In this document: in pieces, positions 4,350 to 9,388 of the stretch
How the letters are laid out: every line of letters starts with the position of its first letter
Position numbering within the stretch: the stretch's first letter is position 1
Origin: Modestobacter sp.
GTDB lineage: Bacteria > Actinomycetota > Actinomycetes > Mycobacteriales > Geodermatophilaceae
Direction of reading: 5' to 3'
Length of the DNA: 9,388 nucleotides
Assembly (NCBI GenBank): GCA_025966175.1
Contig: JAOPVN010000346.1
Coordinates: 1 to 9,388, forward strand
The notes under the pieces: generated by a model
The model's input: the letters and a program-made list of their open reading frames with translations, nothing else
What the model was told of the DNA's origin: nothing
Databases searched by the model: none
Position numbers and translations under genes: made by a program

Positions 4350-5555
4350 TCAGTGCGGGCGCCGTCCGGCCAGGCCGTCGAGCGCCGCGCGGTCGAGCCC
4401 GGTGGCCGACTCCACCTCGGCGACGTCCAGCGCACCGCAGTCCAGACCGCGCAGCACGACCGTCGCCAGCGCCCGCGCGGTGGCGGGCTCGTCCAGCACC
4501 CCGCCCTCGACCCGACTCACGTAGGCGGTCAGCCGGGCGGCCGCCGCCGGCAGCGCCGCCCGGAAGAAGGCGTAGGTGGCGACGTAGCGGGTGACCAGCT
4601 GGGCGGGATGGAGGTCCCAGCCCTGGTAGAAGCCACGCTCCAGTGCCCGGCGGACCAGCCCCGCATGCAGCCGCCAGGCCGCGTGCACCTCCGCCGTCGT
4701 CCCCACCGGCAGCACGTTGGTGGAGCCGTCGACCGCCCGGGCTCCGGTGCCGGCCACGGCGACCTGCATCGCCTCCTTGGCGGCATCGGCGGCGGGGTGG
4801 TCGGAGCTCTGGTGGGCGGCGGCGATGCCGAGGGAGGCGCTGTAGTCGTAGGTGCCGTAGTGCAGGCCGGTCACCCGCCCGGCGCCGGCGTGCAGCATGC
4901 GTGCCAGGGTCGCCGTCCCGTCGGCCCCGAGCACCGCCTGCGGCGTCTCCACCTGCAGTTCCAGGTCCAGCGCCAGGCCGCTGGTCTCCTGCAGGGCGTC
5001 GAGGACCGGGAGGAAGGCGGCGACCTGCTCGACGGCGGTCACCTTGGGCAGGGTGACGATCGCCCGCTCCCGGCCGGCCCCGGCCAGCCCGGACAGGAAC
5101 AGGTCGAGGCTGCGCACGCCGCGGCGGCGGGTGGGCTCCTCCAGCGACTTGGCGCGGACGCCCAGGAACGGCGGCAGCGACGACGCGGCCGCGAGCACGG
5201 CAGCCGCAGCGATGACGTCGTCGTCCTCGGCGTCCGGCGACCCCCGGTACCCGTCCTCGGCGTCGACCCGCAGGTCCTCGATCGGCTCGGCGGCCAGCTT
5301 GGCCCGCACCCGGGGCAGCACCCGCTCGACCAGGGCGGGGTCCAGCCCGAGGTCGGGCAGCCCGTGCTCGTCCAACGCCGCGAGTGCGGTCTGGCCCCAC
5401 GTCGTGACCAGCCCGGGGACGACGGCGTCTGCCGGGACGTAGCAGGTGTGCACCGGCTGCCGGGACGACGACTCCCCGGGGTAGGCGGCCAGCCGTGCGG
5501 CGTCCACCGGTGCCAGCTGCCGGTCGAGCTCGTCGAGCAGGTCCTCGGGGATCAT
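4350..5555 (-). CDS. DUF6986 family protein, CitE/HpcH-like TIM-barrel enzyme of the urate cluster
   Basis: 401 aa, full length. It reads as a divergent member of the citrate-lyase-beta/HpcH aldolase superfamily. RVDAEDGY (95-103) and GVRAKSLEE (132-140, R134) match the phosphate/substrate-binding strands, and LPKV lies at 169-172. ELQVET carries E203, and GLHYGTYDYSAS (230-241) carries D237; these are the expected Mg2+ ligands. QGWDLHPAQL (311-320) matches the CitE I-H-P-x-Q segment. The family is recognised as DUF6986 and occurs in actinobacteria beside urate genes. A cleavage or condensation of an oxo-acid downstream of allantoin, for instance using glyoxylate, is a reasonable guess but no reaction is established. 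The gene diverges from uraD across 20 bp, so shared control is likely. ATG 5555 has AGGA 9 nt upstream. Tandem hairpins end the gene. Confidence 0.85.
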   Translation of the reverse strand: MIPEDLLDELDRQLAPVDAARLAAYPGESSSRQPVHTCYVPADAVVPGLVTTWGQTALAALDEHGLPDLGLDPALVERVLPRVRAKLAAEPIEDLRVDAEDGYRGSPDAEDDDVIAAAAVLAAASSLPPFLGVRAKSLEEPTRRRGVRSLDLFLSGLAGAGRERAIVTLPKVTAVEQVAAFLPVLDALQETSGLALDLELQVETPQAVLGADGTATLARMLHAGAGRVTGLHYGTYDYSASLGIAAAHQSSDHPAADAAKEAMQVAVAGTGARAVDGSTNVLPVGTTAEVHAAWRLHAGLVRRALERGFYQGWDLHPAQLVTRYVATYAFFRAALPAAAARLTAYVSRVEGGVLDEPATARALATVVLRGLDCGALDVAEVESATGLDRAALDGLAGRRPH

Positions 5556-5558
5556 GGA

Positions 5559-5573
5559 CTGGCATCCTGTCAG
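5559..5573. promoter_or_regulatory. 15-bp imperfect inverted repeat between divergent DUF6986 and uraD starts
   Basis: CTGGCA-TCC-TGTCAG fills almost all of the 20 bp between the two start codons; 5 of 6 arm positions pair. It overlaps the AGGA ribosome site of the minus-strand gene and a CATCCT hexamer 7 nt before the uraD GTG. A regulator bound here would affect both genes. The repeat is short and may be chance. Confidence 0.3.
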
Positions 5574-5575
5574 CC

Positions 5576-6079
5576 GTGCCCGACGACCCGCTGGACCGCT
5601 TCAACGCCGAGCCGGTGGACCGGGCGCACGAGGCGCTGCGGTCGTGCAACGCGGCGCCGTCCTTCGCCACCACCGTCGCCGCGGGCCGCCCGTACCCCTC
5701 CGCCGACGCGCTGGTCGCCCGGGTGGAGGCGGTGAGCCGGGCGCTGCCCTGGGACGAGGTGGCCGCGGCGCTCGCCGCACACCCCCGGATCGGTGACCGC
5801 ATGCAGGGCACCTCGGCCGAGGCGACCGCGTCCCGCAGTGAGCAGAGCGGGATGACCACCGCCTCGGACTCGGTGCGCGCCGCGATGGTCGAGGGCAACC
5901 GCGCCTACGAGGACCGCTTCGACCAGGTGTTCCTGATCCGCGCCGCCGGGCGGTCGGCGGAGGAGATGTTGGCCGAGCTGGACCGGCGGCTGACGAACAC
6001 CGCGGAGGCCGAGCGGGCCGAGGTCACCGAGCAGCTGGCGCAGATCACCGGACTCCGGGTGCGAGGGTTGCTGGCATGA
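5576..6079 (+). CDS. uraD: OHCU decarboxylase (2-oxo-4-hydroxy-4-carboxy-5-ureidoimidazoline decarboxylase)
   Basis: 167 aa, the normal size. It catalyses the last step of urate conversion to S-allantoin, removing CO2 from OHCU. Diagnostic motifs are present: LDRFNAEP near the start (6-13), H69-PRIG (the catalytic histidine is in this motif), S86-RSEQ (86-90; E89 and Q90 bind substrate), NRAYEDRFDQVFLIRAAGRS (108-127) and the E-L-x-RRL-x-N segment (134-141). The protein is helical and cytoplasmic, with no signal peptide. The start is GTG 5576, which puts the conserved DRFN at residues 7-10; upstream sequence in this frame belongs to the opposite gene. No clear ribosome site is seen, and a CATCCT hexamer 7 nt upstream hints at leaderless initiation. 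The end overlaps uraH by ATGA, so the two are translationally coupled. Confidence 0.95.
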   Translation: MPDDPLDRFNAEPVDRAHEALRSCNAAPSFATTVAAGRPYPSADALVARVEAVSRALPWDEVAAALAAHPRIGDRMQGTSAEATASRSEQSGMTTASDSVRAAMVEGNRAYEDRFDQVFLIRAAGRSAEEMLAELDRRLTNTAEAERAEVTEQLAQITGLRVRGLLA

Positions 6080-6393
6080 GCGTCTCCACCCACGTCCTCG
6101 ACGCCGTGCTCGGCCGCCCCGCGGCCGGCATGACGGTGCAGCTGCTGGACGAGCACGGCCTGGTGACCGAGGGGACGACGGACGCCGACGGACGCTGCCG
6201 GCTCACCGCGGAGCCGACCGCCGCGGGCCCGCACCGGCTGGTCTTCGGCACCGGGGAGTGGTCCGCCGGGCAGGGGCGGGAGACGTTCTGGCCGGAGGTG
6301 GTGCTCACCTTCGCCGTCCACGAGCCCGCCGAGCACCACCACGTGCCGCTGCTGCTCTCACCGTTCGCCTACTCGACGTACCGGGGCTCGTGA
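6076..6393 (+). CDS. uraH: 5-hydroxyisourate hydrolase (transthyretin-like)
   Basis: 105 aa, the standard size for bacterial HIU hydrolase. It opens 5-hydroxyisourate, the unstable product of urate oxidase, to OHCU. STHVLDAVLGRPAAGM (4-19) carries the catalytic H6. DADGRCRL (37-44) carries the substrate-binding arginine region. HHHVPLLLSPFAYSTYRGS (87-105) includes the active-site H89 and ends in the YRGS signature that separates HIU hydrolases from transthyretin. No periplasmic signal is present, so it acts in the cytoplasm as a tetramer, as in the family. ATG 6076 overlaps the uraD TGA, and uricase follows after 54 bp. Gene order uraD-uraH-uricase is the reverse of the reaction order. Confidence 0.97.
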   Translation: MSVSTHVLDAVLGRPAAGMTVQLLDEHGLVTEGTTDADGRCRLTAEPTAAGPHRLVFGTGEWSAGQGRETFWPEVVLTFAVHEPAEHHHVPLLLSPFAYSTYRGS

Positions 6394-6399
6394 CGCTGC

Positions 6400-6415
6400 T
6401 GTTCCACGTGCAACA
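6400..6415. promoter_or_regulatory. 16-bp palindrome upstream of urate oxidase, candidate operator
   Basis: TGTTCCACGTGCAACA is self-complementary except for one central-arm pair (C6404 with C6411), around a CACGTG core. It lies in the 54-bp uraH-uricase gap, 32 bp before the uricase ATG. A palindrome this long in a short gap is unlikely to be accidental and suggests a dimeric repressor (for example GntR, IclR or MarR type) acting on uricase. No regulator of that kind is adjacent in this cluster. Its identity is unknown. Confidence 0.5.
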
Positions 6416-6435
6416 TCCCGGCAATCTCGATCAGT

Positions 6436-6442
6436 GAAGGTG
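6436..6442 (+). promoter_or_regulatory. Ribosome binding site of urate oxidase
   Basis: GAAGGTG lies 5 nt before ATG 6448. It is one of the clearest Shine-Dalgarno sequences in the window, fixes the uricase start, and shows that this gene, unlike several neighbours, is translated from a leader. Confidence 0.65.
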
Positions 6443-6447
6443 CGCGC

Positions 6448-7353
6448 ATGGCGATCGTCCTCGGGCCCAACCAGTACGGGAAGGCGGAGGTCCGCGTCGT
6501 CGCGGTCGACCGCTCGACCCCCCGCCACTCGCTGGTGGACCTCGACGTCAGCTCCAGCCTGCGCGGGGACTTCGCCGCGGCGCACACCGCCGGCGACAAC
6601 GGCCACGTGCTGACCACGGACGCGCAGAAGAACACCGTCTTCGCGTTCGCCCGCGACGGGATCGGCTCCCCGGAGGAGTTCGGCATCCGGCTGGCCCAGC
6701 ACTTCGCCGGCTCCTACGAGTGGATCACCGGCGCCCGGGTGGCGATCGAGTCCCACGGCTGGGACCGGATCACGGTCGGGGGCGCGCCGCACGACCATGC
6801 CTTCCGGCGGGCCGGCGGTGAGGTGCGGACGGCGGTGGTGACCGCAGACGGTGCGGACGTGCACGTGCTGGCCGGGCTCACCGACCTCGTCGTCCTGAAG
6901 TCCACCGGCTCGGAGTTCTGGGGCTTCCCGCGCGACCGGTACACGACGCTGCCCGAGACGAACGACCGGATCCTGGCGACCGCGGTGACCGCCCGCTGGC
7001 GGTACACGGGGCTCGACCTGGACTGGAACGCCACCTACGACGCGGTCCGGACGACGCTGCTGGAGACCTTCGCCGCCACCCACTCGCTCGCCCTGCAGCA
7101 GACGCTGTACGCGATGGGCGAGGCGGTGCTCGAGCAGCACCCTGCGGTCGCCGAGGTGCGGTTCTCGATGCCGAACAAGCACCACTTCCTGCAGGACCTG
7201 TCGGCGTTCGGACTGGAGAACTCCCTGGACGGGCCCGGGGCGGTGGTCTACCACGCCGATGACCGGCCGTACGGGCTGATCGAGGGCACGGTGCTGCGCG
7301 ACGACGTCCCCGCTGCGCCGGCCGCCTGGCTCGGCACGCCCGGCTTCTGCTGA
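6448..7353 (+). CDS. Urate oxidase (uricase, factor-independent)
   Basis: 301 aa, full length. It oxidises urate with O2 to 5-hydroxyisourate and H2O2, without cofactor, as a cytoplasmic tetramer of tunnelling-fold domains. The family landmarks are all present: NQYGKAEVRVV with the catalytic-dyad lysine K12; LTTDAQKNT (55-63) with the dyad threonine T57; VLKSTGSEFWGFPRDRYTTL with the urate-binding arginine; NDRILATAVTARW; LQQTLYAMGE with the urate-binding glutamine; and SMPNKHHF with the active-site histidine. Fungal and B. subtilis enzymes share this set (pucL or uaZ in other organisms). The HVLPTD usual in actinobacterial uricases is HVLTTD here. The C-terminus GTPGFC ends in cysteine rather than a peroxisomal signal, as expected in bacteria. 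It is third in uraD-uraH-uricase-PRT, with its own ribosome site and a palindrome upstream. Confidence 0.97.
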   Translation: MAIVLGPNQYGKAEVRVVAVDRSTPRHSLVDLDVSSSLRGDFAAAHTAGDNGHVLTTDAQKNTVFAFARDGIGSPEEFGIRLAQHFAGSYEWITGARVAIESHGWDRITVGGAPHDHAFRRAGGEVRTAVVTADGADVHVLAGLTDLVVLKSTGSEFWGFPRDRYTTLPETNDRILATAVTARWRYTGLDLDWNATYDAVRTTLLETFAATHSLALQQTLYAMGEAVLEQHPAVAEVRFSMPNKHHFLQDLSAFGLENSLDGPGAVVYHADDRPYGLIEGTVLRDDVPAAPAAWLGTPGFC

Positions 7354-7359
7354 GACGAT
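7354..7359 (+). promoter_or_regulatory. Possible internal -10 element before the phosphoribosyltransferase
   Basis: GACGAT directly follows the uricase stop and ends 6 nt before the GTG at 7366, matching the leaderless spacing seen elsewhere here. It has A2 and T6 of TANNNT but not T1. It could give the phosphoribosyltransferase independent expression; read-through from uricase is equally possible. Confidence 0.25.
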
Positions 7360-7365
7360 CGTCCG

Positions 7366-7869
7366 GTGAACTCCTCTGCCGACGCCGAGCGCGAGACGCT
7401 GACCTACGAGGACTTCGGCCGAGCGGCCCGAGAGCTGGCCCAGCAGGTCGCCGACAGCGGGTTCGAGCCGGACATCATCCTGTCCATCGCCCGAGGTGGA
7501 CTCTTCCTCGGCGGGGCGCTGGGCTACGCGCTGGACGTGAAGAACCTCTTCGTGATGAACGTCGAGTTCTACACCGGCATCGACGAGCGGCTGGAGCTGC
7601 CGGTGGTGCTGCCGCCGACGCTGGACGTCGTCGACCTGACCGGCACCAAGGTGCTCGTGGCCGACGACGTCGCCGACACCGGCAAGACGCTGGAGCTGGT
7701 CAAGGACTTCTGCGCCGGCCACGTCACCGAGGTGCGGACGGCGGTGGTCTACGAGAAGCCGCGGTCGGTGGTGTGCTGCGACTACGCCTGGAAGAAGACC
7801 GACGCCTGGATCGACTTCCCGTGGTCCACCCTGCCGCCGGTGGTGTCCCGGGGCGGTTCCGGGCACTGA
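7366..7869 (+). CDS. Phosphoribosyltransferase, probable purine (xanthine/hypoxanthine) salvage type
   Basis: 167 aa. A type I PRTase fold: ILSIARGGLFLGGALGYAL (38-56) is the loop that binds pyrophosphate, and VLVADDVADTGKTLE (96-110) is the PRPP-binding signature with acidic pair D100-D101. EFYTGIDERLELPV (67-80) would be the flexible catalytic hood. The end AWKKTDAWIDFPWS (141-154) resembles the DTWIEQPW region of bacterial xanthine-guanine PRTase, where the tryptophan stacks on the purine. It probably joins a 6-oxopurine base to PRPP. The base is not proven; similar actinobacterial proteins are often left as unspecified PRTases. GTG 7366 is 12 nt after uricase, consistent with an operon, and no Shine-Dalgarno is visible. 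Placing a salvage enzyme with urate-destroying enzymes suggests control of the salvage-versus-breakdown choice. Confidence 0.83.
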   Translation: MNSSADAERETLTYEDFGRAARELAQQVADSGFEPDIILSIARGGLFLGGALGYALDVKNLFVMNVEFYTGIDERLELPVVLPPTLDVVDLTGTKVLVADDVADTGKTLELVKDFCAGHVTEVRTAVVYEKPRSVVCCDYAWKKTDAWIDFPWSTLPPVVSRGGSGH

Positions 7870-7876
7870 ACAAGGA

Positions 7877-7926
7877 CCCCGTCCTCCTCACCCCCTCGCA
7901 AGCTCGGGGCGAGCCTCTGGACGGGG
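7877..7926. terminator. Nested hairpin element between convergent genes, bidirectional terminator
   Basis: CCCCGTCC (7877-7884) pairs perfectly with GGACGGGG (7919-7926). Within the 34-nt interior, CTCGC (7895-7899) pairs with GCGAG (7909-7913). The result is an 8-bp outer stem topped by an inner stem-loop. It occupies the 72-bp gap between the phosphoribosyltransferase stop and the end of the opposite methyltransferase, so it can end both transcripts. Its elaborate form is more like a repeated extragenic element than a simple terminator. Confidence 0.6.
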
Positions 7927-7941
7927 CCACAGCGGGGCCGG

Positions 7942-9066
7942 TCACGGGCGCGTGCTGGCGGTGACCGTGAACGTGGGGTCGCGCGTCACCTGACGGGTCG
8001 GGCCGACGATCCGGCGCAGCGCGTCCCGGTGCGGCAGGTGGCTGTTGTAGACGCACCACAGCTCACCGCCCGGGCGCAGCACCCGCGCGGCGCCGGTGAA
8101 CAGCCGGTGGGCGAGCGTCTCGGACACCGCGACACCCAGGTGGAAGGGCGGGTTGCAGACGACGAGGTCGACGCTCGCGTCGGGCAGGCTCGCGGCGGCG
8201 TCGTCCCGGACGACCTGGACCCGACCGCCGAGGTCGTTGGCCTGGGCGGTGGCCCGTGCGGACGCCACCGCCGCGGCCGACTGGTCGCTGGCGAGCGCGG
8301 TGAGCCGGGGTCGCGCCGCCGCCAGGGCGACCGCCAGCACGCCGGTGCCGCAGCCCAGGTCGAGCGCCGTCGTCGCGTCCGGGACGGCGCCGGGCAGGGC
8401 CTCGAGCAGCGCCCGGGTGCCCCGGTCGACCTTCGCCCCGGCGAAGACGCCGCCGTGCGCGCAGAGGGTGAGGCCCAGGTCGGCGTGCTCGCGGCAGACG
8501 GGGAAGGACGACTGGACGGGGCGCGGCCCGCGGGCGACGAGCACCCGGGACTTCTGCCGGGCCAGCGTGGCCGACACGGCGGTGAAGCCCTCGCCGAGGA
8601 CGTCGTTCATGCCGAGGGTCATGTGCTTGACCCGCCCGCCGACGTAGAGGGTCACCTCCGGGTCGGCGTCGGCCGCCACCACCTGGACGAGCTCCCGCAG
8701 CGCCTCCAGGCTCTTGGGTGCCTTGGCCAGCACGACCCGGGCGCCGCGCACCAGTTCCGGGCCCAGCGGCAACGACTCGTAGGCCCCGACCAGGCCGGTG
8801 CGCGCGGCGTTCCTCCCCAGCGCCAGCTCGCCGACGAGCAGGTCCTGGTGCACCCGCACGCCGGTGGCGCCGTGCAGGGCGACGGCGCCGAGGGTCAGCG
8901 CGCCGTAGCCGTCGTCCACGACGACGACGTGCTGCGGGTGCGCGGCGATCTCGGTCGACGCCTCGTCGAGCAACAGCCGGTCGGTGGCGTCGACGGCGAC
9001 CAGGTCGGGGGCGGGGATGTCGGGGTCGCGGCGGAGCTGCGCGAAGAGGTCGCTGGGATCAGGCAC
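7942..9066 (-). CDS. rRNA (guanine-N2) methyltransferase, RlmG/RsmC type
   Basis: 374 aa, close to E. coli RlmG (378). It is a duplicated class I methyltransferase. The N-terminal half (about 1-185) is a degenerate copy lacking the SAM motif but keeping AKAPKSLEAL (114-123), typical of RlmG. The C-terminal half has the SAM-binding D236-LGCGTG (236-242), an acidic D261 after the second strand, and the catalytic NPPFH (305-309) used by N2-guanine and N6-adenine enzymes. RPGGELWCVYNSHLPH (331-346) is also characteristic. It should methylate an rRNA guanine using SAM; whether the target is 23S G1835 or 16S G1207 cannot be told. GTG 9066 places PDPSDLF at the start; GTG 9075, with AAGG 4 nt upstream, is an alternative, and GTG 9114 would span the likely TACGGT -10 (9093-9088). 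It is monocistronic and convergent with the urate operon. Confidence 0.87.
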   Translation of the reverse strand: MPDPSDLFAQLRRDPDIPAPDLVAVDATDRLLLDEASTEIAAHPQHVVVVDDGYGALTLGAVALHGATGVRVHQDLLVGELALGRNAARTGLVGAYESLPLGPELVRGARVVLAKAPKSLEALRELVQVVAADADPEVTLYVGGRVKHMTLGMNDVLGEGFTAVSATLARQKSRVLVARGPRPVQSSFPVCREHADLGLTLCAHGGVFAGAKVDRGTRALLEALPGAVPDATTALDLGCGTGVLAVALAAARPRLTALASDQSAAAVASARATAQANDLGGRVQVVRDDAAASLPDASVDLVVCNPPFHLGVAVSETLAHRLFTGAARVLRPGGELWCVYNSHLPHRDALRRIVGPTRQVTRDPTFTVTASTRP

Positions 9067-9087
9067 GCCGTCCACTCTGCCTTCCCG

Positions 9088-9093
9088 ACCGTA
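9088..9093 (-). promoter_or_regulatory. -10 element of the methyltransferase gene
   Basis: On the minus strand TACGGT (9093-9088) fits TANNNT and predicts +1 near 9081, a few bases before GTG 9075 and 15 nt before GTG 9066. No good -35 is visible. It argues against the longest start at 9114. Confidence 0.35.
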
Positions 9094-9259
9094 TCGACTT
9101 GGCGGCCGGACCACCTCGTCTCACCGGGAGCCCACCCGGGCGACCGGTCCATGCGGGACCTGGCAGCAGACCGCGAAGGCCCCGAGGAGATCGCCCGGCA
9201 GGTCGAGGCGATCCAGAACGACTCGGCCCGGTGCGGTGCGGGAGCAGACCGCCTGCGCC

Positions 9260-9275
9260 GGGGGCTCAGACCCCC
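9260..9275 (-). terminator. Hairpin overlapping the msrA stop codon
   Basis: GGGGG, 6-nt loop, CCCCC. Read on the minus strand, the stem begins in the last msrA codons and the loop contains the TGA (9268-9266). A 5-bp all-GC stem may act as a terminator, although no T-tract follows. Confidence 0.3.
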
Positions 9276-9388
9276 GGCAGGCCGACCGGGCAGGCGACGC
9301 CGGTGGAGTTCACCGGGCAGTAGCCGTTCGGCACCTTGTACAGGTACTGCTGGTGGTAGTCCTCGGCATAGAAGAACTCGCCGAGCGG
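9266..9388 (-). CDS. msrA: Peptide-methionine (S)-S-oxide reductase MsrA, C-terminal 40 residues only
   Basis: The frame enters from the right window edge and ends at TGA 9268-9266, giving 40 residues. EFFYAEDYHQQYL is the conserved late MsrA block (F-x-AEDYHQ-x-YL), followed by NGYCPVNSTGVACPVG, the tail with two cysteines (positions 24 and 33 of the visible part) that act as resolving and recycling cysteines in many MsrA proteins. The catalytic GCFW motif would lie outside the window. MsrA repairs oxidised methionine using thioredoxin in the cytoplasm. Nothing is odd in the visible part, and the tail GLPGV is short. Confidence 0.93.
   Translation of the reverse strand, partial: PLGEFFYAEDYHQQYLYKVPNGYCPVNSTGVACPVGLPGV

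Noticed and set aside
4296..5735. A 479-codon plus-strand frame antisense to DUF6986
   Set aside because: It is rich in G, Q, R and V repeats typical of antisense translation of high-GC genes. The conserved CitE-like protein is on the other strand.
4213..5898. A 561-codon minus-strand frame over the urate region
   Set aside because: It is out of frame with DUF6986 and antisense to uraD, with no recognisable domain and Arg/Gly/Ala-biased composition; a GC-rich shadow.
6601..6870. Further CACGTG cores (for example near 6605 and 6862) as extra operator copies
   Set aside because: They lie inside uricase coding sequence and lack the TGTT/AACA arms; CACGTG is frequent by chance at this GC content.
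6358..7866. A 502-codon minus-strand frame antisense to uricase and the phosphoribosyltransferase
   Set aside because: It runs opposite two strongly conserved enzymes and its translation (His/Arg/Val/Gly-rich) matches no family.
9067..9114. The 16-residue longer start for the methyltransferase at 9114
   Set aside because: It would place the likely -10 TACGGT (9093-9088) inside the gene and adds a non-conserved basic stretch.

Overview
The window is a very GC-rich (roughly three quarters G+C by eye), densely packed stretch of actinobacterial chromosome. Third codon positions are almost always G or C, GTG starts are common, and several genes appear to start directly at the predicted transcription start (TANNNT-like hexamer about 6 nt before ATG/GTG). 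The style of the proteins fits a soil actinomycete such as a member of the Geodermatophilaceae; that placement is inference. I see no tRNA, rRNA, CRISPR array, transposase or phage gene. The gene order looks like ordinary chromosome with two functional clusters.

Left part (1-4169), redox and stress genes. A C-terminally cut questin-oxidase-family gene (minus strand, 1-640) diverges from soxR (704-1150). The 63-bp gap holds a canonical-looking SoxR box inside a promoter with the 19-bp spacer typical of SoxR targets. Convergent to soxR is a two-gene minus-strand operon: an NmrA-type NAD(P)-binding oxidoreductase (1680-2531), coupled through an ATGA overlap to a MarR regulator (1153-1683). Divergent from that operon is a maltose/galactoside-type O-acetyltransferase (2581-3132). 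A 16-bp imperfect palindrome in the gap overlaps the operon's predicted -10 and is a candidate MarR operator. A MEDS plus HATPase protein (RsbA/anti-sigma type, 3144-4169, minus) ends this part.

Middle part (4350-7869), urate catabolism. A CitE-like aldolase-fold protein of the DUF6986 family (minus, 4350-5555) diverges, across only 20 bp, from uraD (OHCU decarboxylase), uraH (5-hydroxyisourate hydrolase, ATGA overlap), urate oxidase and a purine-type phosphoribosyltransferase. Uricase, UraH and UraD together turn urate into S-allantoin. The phosphoribosyltransferase would divert a purine base back to nucleotide. The DUF6986 enzyme has no assigned reaction. A 16-bp near-perfect palindrome upstream of uricase is a candidate operator. 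No xanthine dehydrogenase, allantoinase or transporter is in the window.

Right part (7942-9388). A nested-hairpin element separates the urate operon from a convergent RlmG/RsmC-type rRNA guanine-N2 methyltransferase (minus). The last 40 codons of msrA (methionine sulfoxide reductase A, minus) close the window.

The most interesting idea is a SoxR-controlled quinone-defence locus: SoxR senses redox-cycling quinones, and the neighbouring target belongs to a family that oxidatively opens an anthraquinone. Next are the unassigned DUF6986 enzyme and the purine salvage enzyme inside a urate operon.
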